Shown: one piece after another, positions 1-6,105 of the stretch
Layout: the number at the start of each line of letters is the position of its first letter
Position numbering within the stretch: position 1 is the stretch's first letter
Assembly: GCA_910586405.1 (NCBI GenBank)
Contig: CAJUII010000145.1
Coordinates: 1-6,105 of the forward strand
Length of the DNA: 6,105 nt
From: an uncultured Lachnospiraceae bacterium
GTDB taxonomy: Bacteria; Bacillota; Clostridia; Lachnospirales; Lachnospiraceae
Reading direction: 5' to 3'
Notes under the pieces: generated by a model
Told to the model about the DNA's origin: nothing
Seen by the model: only the letters and a program-made list of their open reading frames with translations
The model's database searches: none
Position numbers and translations under genes: made by a program

Positions 1-631
1 CCAGCAATGGAATTTCAACTAAATCGGATACTTCCTTTATCTTCTGTGTCACCATCACGTCCTGTCTGCTGGGCGTCGGATCACCGCTCGGGTGATTGTG
101 CAGAATCACGATATAGGATGCCTCATTGCGCATTGCCCTGATACAGATATCTCTCGGCGAGATCAATGTCGAATTAAAAGTGCCTGTCGATAGTACAGAC
201 TCGCTCACGATATGCCTTTTGGCATCCAGAAGCACCAGCAGAAGCTGCTCGGTGTCCCTGTGGCGCATTCTTTCCATATAATAAGCTGCCACCGTCTCAG
301 GCTTGTCAAAGGTCAAATCCGGTCTTGCCTGCATATTTGAAGTGCGTTTGGCAATCTCGGCAATGCACAGCAGTTGTACTGCCTTCACTTCTCCAATTCC
401 GGGAATCTGCATGAGCTCTCTGATATCAAAATGATACAGACCCAAAAGCCCCATGCCCTCTCCAGCCAGCTTCAAAACGTCTCTGCCAAGCTCGATCGGG
501 GTTTTATCCCGCGTTCCGGTTCTGAGCATGATAGCAAGAAGCTCGGCATCCGAAAGACAATCCGGCCCAAGCCTCATAAACTTGTCATAAGGCAGCTCAT
601 CCTTTGCATATAATTCTTTTAAAAGACTCAT
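1..631 (-). CDS. radC: RadC family JAMM/MPN-domain protein (3' end cut off by window edge)
   Basis: This frame is open from the ATG at 631 to the window edge and gives 210 residues. The RadC family is usually about 225-230 residues, so only the last 15-20 are missing. Residues about 11-60 form the RadC N-terminal region (LSDAELLAIMLRTGT at 26-40). A helix-hairpin-helix follows (LMQIPGIGEVKAVQL, 73-87). The C-terminal MPN domain carries the JAMM metal site HNHPSGDPTPSRQD (178-191), with His178, His180, Ser188 and Asp191 all present. The start is supported by AAGG nine bases upstream and by the family-typical N-terminus. The name is historical: the original E. coli radC repair allele was later assigned to recG, and the biochemical role of the family is unsettled, so 'DNA repair protein' would be an over-call. 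It follows the PLP-enzyme gene after a 183-base gap, so it may have its own promoter. Confidence 0.95.
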   Translation of the reverse strand, partial: MSLLKELYAKDELPYDKFMRLGPDCLSDAELLAIMLRTGTRDKTPIELGRDVLKLAGEGMGLLGLYHFDIRELMQIPGIGEVKAVQLLCIAEIAKRTSNMQARPDLTFDKPETVAAYYMERMRHRDTEQLLLVLLDAKRHIVSESVLSTGTFNSTLISPRDICIRAMRNEASYIVILHNHPSGDPTPSRQDVMVTQKIKEVSDLVEIPLL

Positions 632-689
632 GTATTTACGCCTTGCTCTCCATTATAAGCGCAGTAAACAGTACGAATGACTATCTTGG

Positions 690-713
690 CTGAGAAAGTC
701 CCAGCTTTCTTAG
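690..713 (-). other. Hairpin in the radC upstream region
   Basis: Arms 690-698 (CTGAGAAAG) and 705-713 (CTTTCTTAG) pair over nine bases, including one G-T pair, around a six-base loop. No run of T follows on the minus strand, and only a weak TTATCTT follows on the plus strand, so this does not look like an intrinsic terminator. It sits about 60 bases before the radC start and would form in transcripts reading through from upstream. Its role is unknown; it could be an RNA-processing or leader structure, or chance. Confidence 0.4.
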
Positions 714-715
714 TT

Positions 716-744
716 ATCTTACCACACCATCTTGCGTCTGTACA
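716..744 (-). promoter_or_regulatory. Possible sigma-A extended -10 promoter for radC
   Basis: On the minus strand TGTACA (744-739, four of six matches to TTGACA) is followed after exactly 17 bases by TAAGAT (721-716, four of six matches to TATAAT). The -10 element is preceded by TGG, giving an extended -10 (TGn) motif. The predicted start near 709 would leave a leader of about 80 bases before radC. A perfect TATAAT also occurs at 657-652, but it has no -35 partner and would leave a leader of only about 14 bases. Both are weak matches in AT-rich DNA. Confidence 0.3.
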
Positions 745-772
745 TAAAAAAGATTAGTTTTTTTTCGACATA

Positions 773-788
773 TTTCCAGTTTTGGAAA
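773..788 (-). other. Small palindrome after the PLP-enzyme gene
   Basis: TTTCCA (773-778) and TGGAAA (783-788) form a perfect six-base stem with a four-base loop, starting 27 bases beyond the stop codon of the PLP-enzyme gene. The stem is AT-rich and no U-tract follows on either strand, so it is unlikely to terminate transcription. It could be an mRNA 3'-end structure or chance. Confidence 0.25.
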
Positions 789-814
789 AATTTATGAAAT
801 TGTTTATACTTTTT

Positions 815-2122
815 TTAAATCTGTACAATACCTGCATCGACTACGCTTTGCAGTGTTTTCATAATGCCAAAACGGGCGTGCTCAAAGGTCAGTCCGCCTT
901 GGAAATACACGGCATAAGGCGGCTTGATTGGCCCGTCTGCACTGAGTTCAATCGACGAGCCGGAGACAAATGCGCCCGCAGCCATGATGACCTGCGCATC
1001 ATAACCGGGCATATCCCACGGTTCTGGGGTGACAAAGCTGTCAACAGGCGCTGCCGCCTGTATGCCTTTACAGAATGCGATGACACCCTCAGCGGTTCCA
1101 AACTCCACCGCCTGTATGATGTCATGTCTTGACTCTGTGCTGTTCGGAACAACTTGAAATCCCAGTCTCTCATAGATATTTGCCGCAAAAACAGCACCCT
1201 TTAAAGCCCCTGCTGTCACTGTCGGCGCCAGAAACAGACCGTGATAAAAGTCGCGCAGGATTCCGAGCGAAGCGCCGACTTCTTTGCCAAGTCCGGGCGA
1301 GGTAAGCCTGAATGCGGCATTTTCAACACACGCCTTCTTTCCCGCGATATAGCCGCCAATCGGCGCCAATCCGCCGCCGGGATTTTTGATCAGCGAGCCG
1401 ACCACCATGTCCGCGCCTGCGTCTGTCGGTTCCATACACTCCACAAACTCCCCGTAACAGTTGTCCACCATGCAGATCACATCTGGCTTGATCGCCTTGA
1501 TAAACGAAATCAGCTCTCCGATTCTTGCGACAGATAATGTCGGTCTGGTCTGATATCCCTTCGAGCGCTGTATCGTGACAAGCTTTGTTTTCTCATTGAC
1601 TGCCTTTCGAATGTTCTCATAATCAAAACTGCCGTCTGAGAGCAAATCCACCTGTCTGTAGGAAATGCCATACTCTGCAAGCGATCCCTTCGACGGGCGG
1701 ATGCCAATCACCTCCTCAAGTGTGTCATAGGGTTTCCCAACCGGAGACAACAGCTCATCGCCGGGGCGCAGATTGCTCATCAGCGCCAAAGCCAGCGCAT
1801 GTGTTCCGCACGTAATCTGCGGTCTTACCAGTGCATCTTCTGTATGAAAAAGAGATGCGTACACTGCCTCTAACGTCTCTCTGCCAAGATCATTGTAGCC
1901 ATAGCCGGTGGTTCCAAGCAGACATGCCTCGCTGACTTTATTGTCCTGCATTGCCTTGAGCACTTTGAGCTGGTTGTACTCCGCCGTCCGGTCAATCTCC
2001 TCAAAACGCGGTTGTAACTGGTCTAAAATCTCTTTGCTGAAATGATAGACTTTGTCTGAAATTCCGAGATGGCGGTACATGTATTGTACAGACAATCTCT
2101 CCTCATTTGTTGTTTCCATCAT
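815..2122 (-). CDS. PLP-dependent 'methionine gamma-lyase family' (aluminium-resistance-like) protein
   Basis: This encodes about 435 residues with a fold-type I PLP aminotransferase-like architecture, matching the Met_gamma_lyase/'aluminium resistance protein' family (B. subtilis YnbB type). Recognisable elements are AEYNQLKVLKAMQDNKVSEACL (47-68), GYGYNDLGR (73-81), the cofactor-phosphate region CGTHALALAL (105-114), the aspartate expected to bind the pyridine nitrogen in MVDNCYGEFVE (Asp220), and the predicted Schiff-base lysine in GSLIKNPGGG (Lys246). The true reaction of this family is not firmly established; the lyase name rests on distant similarity to Cys/Met metabolism enzymes, and the aluminium name on an old phenotype. 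The frame extends upstream to an ATG at 2164, but that codon has no Shine-Dalgarno. The paired ATGs at 2122 and 2119 follow a strong purine-rich site, so 2122 is preferred. It lies 62 bases after miaA and is probably co-transcribed with it. Confidence 0.93.
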   Translation of the reverse strand: MMETTNEERLSVQYMYRHLGISDKVYHFSKEILDQLQPRFEEIDRTAEYNQLKVLKAMQDNKVSEACLLGTTGYGYNDLGRETLEAVYASLFHTEDALVRPQITCGTHALALALMSNLRPGDELLSPVGKPYDTLEEVIGIRPSKGSLAEYGISYRQVDLLSDGSFDYENIRKAVNEKTKLVTIQRSKGYQTRPTLSVARIGELISFIKAIKPDVICMVDNCYGEFVECMEPTDAGADMVVGSLIKNPGGGLAPIGGYIAGKKACVENAAFRLTSPGLGKEVGASLGILRDFYHGLFLAPTVTAGALKGAVFAANIYERLGFQVVPNSTESRHDIIQAVEFGTAEGVIAFCKGIQAAAPVDSFVTPEPWDMPGYDAQVIMAAGAFVSGSSIELSADGPIKPPYAVYFQGGLTFEHARFGIMKTLQSVVDAGIVQI

Positions 2123-2127
2123 TTTAT

Positions 2128-2140
2128 CCTTGTTTCCTTC
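2128..2140 (-). promoter_or_regulatory. Ribosome binding site that decides the PLP-enzyme start
   Basis: On the minus strand GAAGGAAACAAGG spans 2140-2128. The second AAGG lies five bases before the ATG at 2122 and eight before the adjacent ATG at 2119. The upstream in-frame ATGs at 2164 and 2143 have only AT-rich or unrelated sequence in front of them. This favours the shorter protein, which also begins close to the first conserved segment. Confidence 0.6.
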
Positions 2141-2184
2141 CATATCCAATGCATTATGCTGCATGTATTTTTTGTACTTATTTT

Positions 2185-3120
2185 TTATAGCTGTGTTTTT
2201 ATATAGTGTAACATTTTTTCGTCATCATATGCAAATTTATCCTTTTCGATCCAGATGACATTGCGTTCCCGGCGAAACCATGTGAGCTGGCGCTTGGCAA
2301 AATGGCGCGTGTCACGCTTGATTCTATAGACTGCCTCCTCCAGCGGAATCTCTCCTGTCAAGTACGAGATGATTTCCTTGTAGCCAAGTCCCTGCATTGC
2401 CGTCGAGTCCCGCCTGCACCCCAGCTCGACCAGCTTCTTTACCTCATCGACAAGCCCCTCCGCCATCATGTTGTCCACGCGTCTGTCGATCGCTTCATAC
2501 AGTCTGTCCCGCTGGTCTGTCAGCACAAAATAGCGGGAATCATATGCTGGCTTTTTCTCCCGTTCTGCCGCATTGTGCTCTGAAATTTTTCTGCCTGTCT
2601 GACGGTGAAACTCTATGGCGCGAATCACGCGCTTGATATTATTCTCATGGATTTCCTGCGCTGCCGCGGGGTCGCATTCTTTTAATATATCATGTAAAAA
2701 TGCGGCGCCCTTCTCCTGCGCAAGCTGTTCTAACTCAACCCGCAGCGCGGTGTCCTCTGCACTCTCCTGAAAATCTATATCATAAAGAACGGATTGTATA
2801 TAAAAGCCTGTGCCGCCGACAAGAATCGGAACCTTTCCCTTCGCGTAAATTTCTGTGATTGCCTGCTTTGCCAGTTTTTGAAATAGGACAATATTAAAAT
2901 CCTGCGTTGGTTCCAGAATATCGACAAGATAATGTTTCACACCCTGCATTTCCTTTGGCTGGATTTTGGCAGAACCGATGTTCATATGCCTGTATACCTG
3001 CATGGAATCAGCAGATATGATCTCACCGTTGACGGCTTTGGCAAGCGCTATGGAGAGCTTCGTCTTTCCAGCCGCTGTGGGACCTGTCAGAATGATCAGG
3101 GGCTTGGTAGATTGTGTCAT
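2185..3120 (-). CDS. miaA: tRNA dimethylallyltransferase (A37 prenylation)
   Basis: MiaA transfers the dimethylallyl group from DMAPP to N6 of adenosine 37 in tRNAs that read codons starting with U (i6A37), in the cytoplasm. The 311-residue product has the usual family length. Seen in the sequence are the P-loop-like GPTAAGKT (13-20), SADSMQVYR with the conserved Asp38 (36-44), the VKHYLVDI segment (61-68), GGTGFYIQS (102-110), AMQGLGYKE (241-249) and the C-terminal signature RDTRHFAKRQLTWFR (269-283). The start is the ATG at 3120, served by AAAGGA 11 bases upstream. An in-frame TTG at 3129 is too close to that site (two bases). It lies 54 bases after the EcsC-family gene; mutL and miaA are neighbours in many bacteria, which supports an ancestral cluster. 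Confidence 0.97.
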   Translation of the reverse strand: MTQSTKPLIILTGPTAAGKTKLSIALAKAVNGEIISADSMQVYRHMNIGSAKIQPKEMQGVKHYLVDILEPTQDFNIVLFQKLAKQAITEIYAKGKVPILVGGTGFYIQSVLYDIDFQESAEDTALRVELEQLAQEKGAAFLHDILKECDPAAAQEIHENNIKRVIRAIEFHRQTGRKISEHNAAEREKKPAYDSRYFVLTDQRDRLYEAIDRRVDNMMAEGLVDEVKKLVELGCRRDSTAMQGLGYKEIISYLTGEIPLEEAVYRIKRDTRHFAKRQLTWFRRERNVIWIEKDKFAYDDEKMLHYIKTQL

Positions 3121-3141
3121 GCGTGGCAATATCCTTTCTTT

Positions 3142-3180
3142 ATTTATAATATATTTGTAATTTATAAACGTAATTTATAA
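3142..3180. repeat. AT-rich short direct repeats in the EcsC-miaA spacer
   Basis: GTAATTTATAA occurs exactly at 3157-3167 and 3170-3180, a 13-base period, and a shorter copy, ATTTATAA, lies at 3142-3149. The second full copy overlaps the stop codon of the EcsC-family gene. The spacer is very AT-rich and, read on the minus strand, contains -10-like sequences but no convincing -35. This could be a weak internal promoter region for miaA or simply low-complexity DNA. Confidence 0.4.
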
Positions 3181-3999
3181 GGGTGTGGCGGACTTTAAGA
3201 GCAAATAACGCTTGTGGTATTTTAACTGCACATAATGCATGATTCGCGCATAATACACTGGATTGCTGATTCCGCCCAAAATCCCGGCGACAGGAAGCCC
3301 CTGTATAAATTTGGCGAGCAGCATATCTACTGCAAAGGCATCTGCTGTGCTTCTAATCTGCTCAGATAGCTTGATCTCGTCAAGATGCTCTGCGGAAAAA
3401 CAATTGTCCACTGCCGCGTTGCACACCTTCCAGCGCTCGCCCTTTGACATTGCTGTCTCTAACACTTTCAAGATATACCGCCGTTCGTCCGGCGTATCAT
3501 AAGAAAACCCATATTGGAGTGCGGTCTCATACGTTCCCTTGAGTATCACAGACAGAAACAGGACGATATCGGGCAAGCCGATTCCCAGCACGCCCAGACC
3601 AATTCCCTCAACCGTACTGACTGCCATATTCACCAGATTTGCGCGGTTTACATCTGCTTTTAGATCACGCAGCTCCTTCTTTCCACCCTTTAGGCTGACG
3701 GCAAAATCATGTACCTGAAAATCCTTTTCGATCGTATCTTTTGCGTATGTTTTTTCGATGATGCCAGTTCCCTTTTCAAATATTAACTCAAACGCCATAC
3801 AGAATGCTTTTTGCAGGTTTGTATATACTCTGGGCGGAATTTTCTGTTCTAATGTTTCCTTCCATTTGGCGGCGCGGTATGCCACAGCCTGCCGCTCGAG
3901 CTTCTGTTCTTCCCGCTCAATGCGGTCCAATTCTTTTTCAAAAGGCGTTTTTTGCCGGTTCTTTTTGAGTTCGTCGAATATATTTTTAGGATGCGTCAT
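3175..3999 (-). CDS. EcsC family protein of unknown function
   Basis: The 274-residue product resembles the EcsC family. The best match by eye is GIGLGVLGIGLPDIVLFLSVILKGTYETALQYGF (132-165), the hydrophobic stretch with a conserved acidic residue (Asp144) and a trailing YGF seen in that family. A second hydrophobic stretch spans about 222-246 (FAVDMLLAKFIQGLPVAGILGG). The first 50 residues are highly charged and Lys/Glu-rich, likely helical or coiled-coil (EKELDRIEREEQKLERQ). No signal peptide or clear multi-span membrane topology is seen; it may be membrane-associated. In Bacillus, ecsC lies with the EcsAB ABC transporter, but no transporter is present here. The start at 3999 follows a strong AAGGGGG site six bases away; the longer frame, from a TTG at 4116, would overlap mutL by 92 bases. 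The gene lies 25 bases after mutL, so co-transcription is likely. Function unknown; family assignment is from recall without a search. Confidence 0.82.
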   Translation of the reverse strand: MTHPKNIFDELKKNRQKTPFEKELDRIEREEQKLERQAVAYRAAKWKETLEQKIPPRVYTNLQKAFCMAFELIFEKGTGIIEKTYAKDTIEKDFQVHDFAVSLKGGKKELRDLKADVNRANLVNMAVSTVEGIGLGVLGIGLPDIVLFLSVILKGTYETALQYGFSYDTPDERRYILKVLETAMSKGERWKVCNAAVDNCFSAEHLDEIKLSEQIRSTADAFAVDMLLAKFIQGLPVAGILGGISNPVYYARIMHYVQLKYHKRYLLLKSATPL

Positions 4000-4005
4000 A
4001 ATTAT

Positions 4006-4012
4006 CCCCCTT
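4006..4012 (-). promoter_or_regulatory. Ribosome binding site that decides the EcsC-family start
   Basis: On the minus strand AAGGGGG (4012-4006) lies six bases before the ATG at 3999. This fixes the start after the mutL stop (4027-4025) rather than at the in-frame TTG at 4116 inside mutL. Confidence 0.75.
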
Positions 4013-4024
4013 GCCGCCTGTCTG

Positions 4025-6016
4025 TCAGACAATCCGTTTAAATTTTTTCTCAATCTCATATTTGGACATGGAAATGATGGTCGGTCTGCCATGCGGGCAA
4101 TTATATGGATTTTCAAGTTCCAACAACTGTTCGATCAACTTGTCAGCCTCCTCGTATGTCATGGAATTATTTCCTTTTACTGCCGCCTTACATGCCATAG
4201 AAGCAATCTTTTCCCGTATAATCTGCGGCACACCACGCACCGGACTCTCAGACATTTGAGTCAATATCTCCTCAAACAGTTCTTTAATATTATGACCAAA
4301 TAAGTCAATTGGCACCCCTCTGATCGCAAACGCATTCATGCCAAAATCTTCAATTTCAAAACCTAACTCCTTGAAATAATGGTCATAACTGAGAATCAAT
4401 GCAGACTCTTTCGGTGTGACACTGACTACGACCGGCGGAGTCAATATCTGCGTGTAGATTTCATTGCGCTCCACTTTGGTCAATATCTGTTCATACTTTA
4501 CCTTCTCATGTGCAGCATGCTGGTCAATCATCAACATTTTATCGCGATACTCAATAATCCAGTAGGTATTGAACACCTGCCCCACAATTCGATACTCCTG
4601 TCTGGCTTCTTTGGTAAGTATCTTTTCATCAAAAAAATTGAGCTGTTCAGGCTTCTCGACAATGATATGGTCTTTGTTCTTGATCACGCCAAGATTTTTT
4701 GTGTCCGGTTCTCTGGCGGACGCGCCAAGTATTTTCCCCGTCACGGTATGCGGTTTGGGCTGTTCGATGCTGGTATCCTTTTTGGCTTGGGCTTTCCTGT
4801 TGTCCACGAAAAAGGATTCCTCATAGCTGCTCTCATAGGGTTTGTTGTAGCCGCTGTCTTCTTTTAAGATGTTTGGCAGAGGTTTTGATGCAGGACTTTT
4901 GGGCGCTGCTGTCTGTTCTGCGAAGCGGCGCTCCTTCTCAAATGGTTCCGGCGCATCTATTTTCGGCGTTTTGTTTTCTTTTTTAGCGGTCTTTTTGTCT
5001 GCGCCAAGTGTCGCGTCTGGTATCATCTCCTGTCTTGACAGAAAATCAGCAATATTTTCAGCAATCAATTTATAAAGGCTGTTCTGGTTCGAAAAACGCA
5101 CCTCCATCTTCGTCGGATGAACATTGACGTCCACGCTTTCAGGCGGTACAGAGATGTGTATAACGCAGAACGGATATCGGTGCTGCATCATATAGGACTG
5201 GTATCCCTCCTCTATTGCCTTGGAAATCACCTTACTTTTGATATAGCGATGGTTGACAAAATAATTCTCAAAATTTCTGTTTGCGCGGTTCAGCACAGGT
5301 CTGCCGAGAAAGCCCTCCAGCGTGATGTTCTCCTCAACTGCCTGAAATTCAATGATTTCATTTGCGATGTCTCTGCCAAATATTCGGTAAATGATCGCTT
5401 TCAGATCACCATCACCGTTTGTATAAAATTTGGTTTGACCATTTATGACATACTTAAAAGAAATCTCAGGTCTTGACAATGCCATATGTTCTAACAAATC
5501 TGTGATATAACTCCCCTCTGTCATGGCTGTCTTTAAGAATTTTCGTCTCACAGGCGTATTGAAAAACAAATTGCGCACGATAAAGGTGGTTCCGTCTGGC
5601 GCCCCGACTTCTTCGAAGGAAGTTTCCTTCGCCCCTTCGAGACAGAGGCGTGTTCCTGTCACACTCTCCCTTGTCTTAGTGACAATCTCAACTTTTGACA
5701 CGGCGGCGATGCTTGAGAGCGCCTCTCCGCGAAAGCCCATACTGCTCAGACTCATCAAGTCAACAACCGAGTTGATCTTGCTCGTGGCATGCCGCATAAA
5801 GGCATTTCGCAACTGGTTCTGTTCAATGCCTGAGCCATCATCTGTGACACGGATAAATTCGATTCCGCCCTCCTTGATCTCCACTGTGACAGCATGTGCG
5901 CCTGCGTCCATCGCATTCTCCACCAGCTCCTTGACCACGCTGGCAGGCCGTTCTACCACCTCGCCGGCAGCTATCTTGTCGATCGTCATATCATCAAGCA
6001 CATGAATTTCTGCCAT
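4025..6016 (-). CDS. mutL: DNA mismatch repair protein MutL (endonuclease type)
   Basis: MutL couples MutS mismatch recognition to strand incision. The 663-residue protein has the full two-domain layout. The N-terminal GHKL ATPase shows AAGEVVERPASVVKELVENAMDAGA (16-40; catalytic Glu30, Mg-binding Asn34), DDGSGI (59-64), RHATSKI (75-81), GFRGEAL (94-100), NTPVRRKF (153-160) and HPTKMEVRF (300-308; conserved Lys303). A charged Pro/Lys-rich linker of about 140 residues follows (330-470). The C-terminal domain has DQHAAHEKVKYE (498-509), an exact DQHA(x)2E(x)4E metal site, plus ACKAAVKG (608-615) and CPHGRP (640-645). It should therefore nick DNA itself, as in organisms lacking MutH. QILTPP (523-528) occupies the place of the B. 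subtilis clamp-binding site. The start at 6016 has AAAGGA ten bases upstream; an in-frame GTG at 6049 lacks a good site. mutS is commonly adjacent and may lie just beyond 6105. Confidence 0.98.
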   Translation of the reverse strand: MAEIHVLDDMTIDKIAAGEVVERPASVVKELVENAMDAGAHAVTVEIKEGGIEFIRVTDDGSGIEQNQLRNAFMRHATSKINSVVDLMSLSSMGFRGEALSSIAAVSKVEIVTKTRESVTGTRLCLEGAKETSFEEVGAPDGTTFIVRNLFFNTPVRRKFLKTAMTEGSYITDLLEHMALSRPEISFKYVINGQTKFYTNGDGDLKAIIYRIFGRDIANEIIEFQAVEENITLEGFLGRPVLNRANRNFENYFVNHRYIKSKVISKAIEEGYQSYMMQHRYPFCVIHISVPPESVDVNVHPTKMEVRFSNQNSLYKLIAENIADFLSRQEMIPDATLGADKKTAKKENKTPKIDAPEPFEKERRFAEQTAAPKSPASKPLPNILKEDSGYNKPYESSYEESFFVDNRKAQAKKDTSIEQPKPHTVTGKILGASAREPDTKNLGVIKNKDHIIVEKPEQLNFFDEKILTKEARQEYRIVGQVFNTYWIIEYRDKMLMIDQHAAHEKVKYEQILTKVERNEIYTQILTPPVVVSVTPKESALILSYDHYFKELGFEIEDFGMNAFAIRGVPIDLFGHNIKELFEEILTQMSESPVRGVPQIIREKIASMACKAAVKGNNSMTYEEADKLIEQLLELENPYNCPHGRPTIISMSKYEIEKKFKRIV

Positions 6017-6050
6017 AGTTGTTCTTTCCTTTCTTGATTCGATACTCACG

Positions 6051-6092
6051 ACAGCCGCAGCCGCGAAGCGGCATATTTCCTTATGCGGCTGT
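6051..6092. repeat. GC-rich compound inverted repeat upstream of mutL
   Basis: ACAGCCGCA (6051-6059) and TGCGGCTGT (6084-6092) are perfect nine-base inverted arms. Between them lies a second hairpin, GCCGC-GAA-GCGGC (6060-6072). An alternative pairing, GCATA (6071-6075) with TATGC (6082-6086), can also form. No T-run follows on either strand, so a standard intrinsic terminator is not supported. It lies 35 bases before the mutL ATG. It could be an intergenic repeat of the REP or small palindromic kind, or a structured mRNA leader or processing site between an upstream gene and mutL. One copy only is visible. Confidence 0.6.
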
Positions 6093-6105
6093 GTGCATAA
6101 CTTTA

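Noticed and set aside
773..788. Palindrome after the PLP-enzyme stop considered as an intrinsic terminator
   Set aside because: The stem is short and AT-rich, and no U-run follows directly on either strand.
782..1132. Plus-strand open frame of 116 codons reaching into the radC upstream gap
   Set aside because: Most of it is antisense to the PLP-enzyme gene. The first codons fall in AT-rich DNA without a convincing ribosome binding site, and no domain is recognisable.
3758..4303. Plus-strand open frame of 181 codons
   Set aside because: It runs antisense across the end of mutL, the junction and the start of the EcsC-family gene, both well supported on the minus strand. Its product is a Cys/Phe/Ser-rich sequence typical of an antisense shadow and shows no recognisable domain.
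4379..4867. Plus-strand open frame of 162 codons
   Set aside because: It lies entirely antisense to the MutL linker and C-terminal domain, with no recognisable motif. The apparent hydrophobic tail comes from reversed Lys/Glu-rich codons.
5523..6005. Plus-strand open frame of 160 codons
   Set aside because: It is antisense to the most conserved part of MutL, the GHKL ATPase motifs, and shows no family resemblance.
6017..6049. Longer MutL starting at the in-frame GTG at 6049
   Set aside because: The extra 11 residues (SIESRKERTT-type) are not typical of MutL, the codon lacks a good Shine-Dalgarno, and the ATG at 6016 has AAAGGA at suitable spacing with the family-typical N-terminus.
1..6105. 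Mobile element, CRISPR array, defence island or new multi-gene system
   Set aside because: I saw no transposase or integrase motifs, no terminal inverted repeats with target duplications, no regularly spaced repeats and no toxin-antitoxin or nuclease-helicase pairs. The genes are core housekeeping types apart from the EcsC-family protein.

Overview
The window is a compact, all-minus-strand block of chromosomal housekeeping genes from a low-to-moderate-GC Firmicute. Clostridia, most likely Lachnospiraceae, fits best: MutL carries an intact endonuclease motif (absent in E. coli-type MutL), the ribosome binding sites are strong and purine-rich, the intergenic DNA is AT-rich, and mutL, miaA, a 'methionine gamma-lyase family' PLP protein and radC stand in a row. 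The placement is inferred from protein character and gene order; no database search was run.

Layout in the direction of transcription, from high to low coordinates. At 6017-6105 a GC-rich compound inverted repeat lies upstream of the first gene. mutL (6016-4025) encodes the mismatch-repair ATPase/endonuclease. An EcsC-family gene of unknown function (3999-3175) follows after 25 bases. miaA (3120-2185), the tRNA A37 dimethylallyltransferase, comes next after a short AT-rich spacer with direct repeats. A PLP enzyme of the methionine gamma-lyase/'aluminium resistance' family (about 2122-815) follows. After a 183-base gap with two hairpins and weak promoter-like sequences comes radC (631-1), which runs off the left edge and lacks only its last few residues.

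The first four genes are closely spaced (25, 54 and 62 bases) with no visible terminators, so one transcript is likely, with radC either read through or started from its own promoter in the 632-814 gap. The shared theme is genome and tRNA maintenance: MutL repairs mismatches, MiaA modifies tRNAs that read UNN codons, and RadC is a JAMM/MPN-domain protein historically but insecurely linked to repair. The EcsC-like and PLP proteins are not clearly tied to that theme.

No mobile element, CRISPR array, rRNA, tRNA or defence system is visible. The plus-strand open frames all lie antisense to well-supported genes, and I treat them as non-coding. I see an ordinary core region rather than a new system. 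The points most worth a second look are the EcsC-family gene inside the mutL-miaA cluster, the inverted repeat ahead of mutL, and a clamp-binding-like peptide in the MutL linker.
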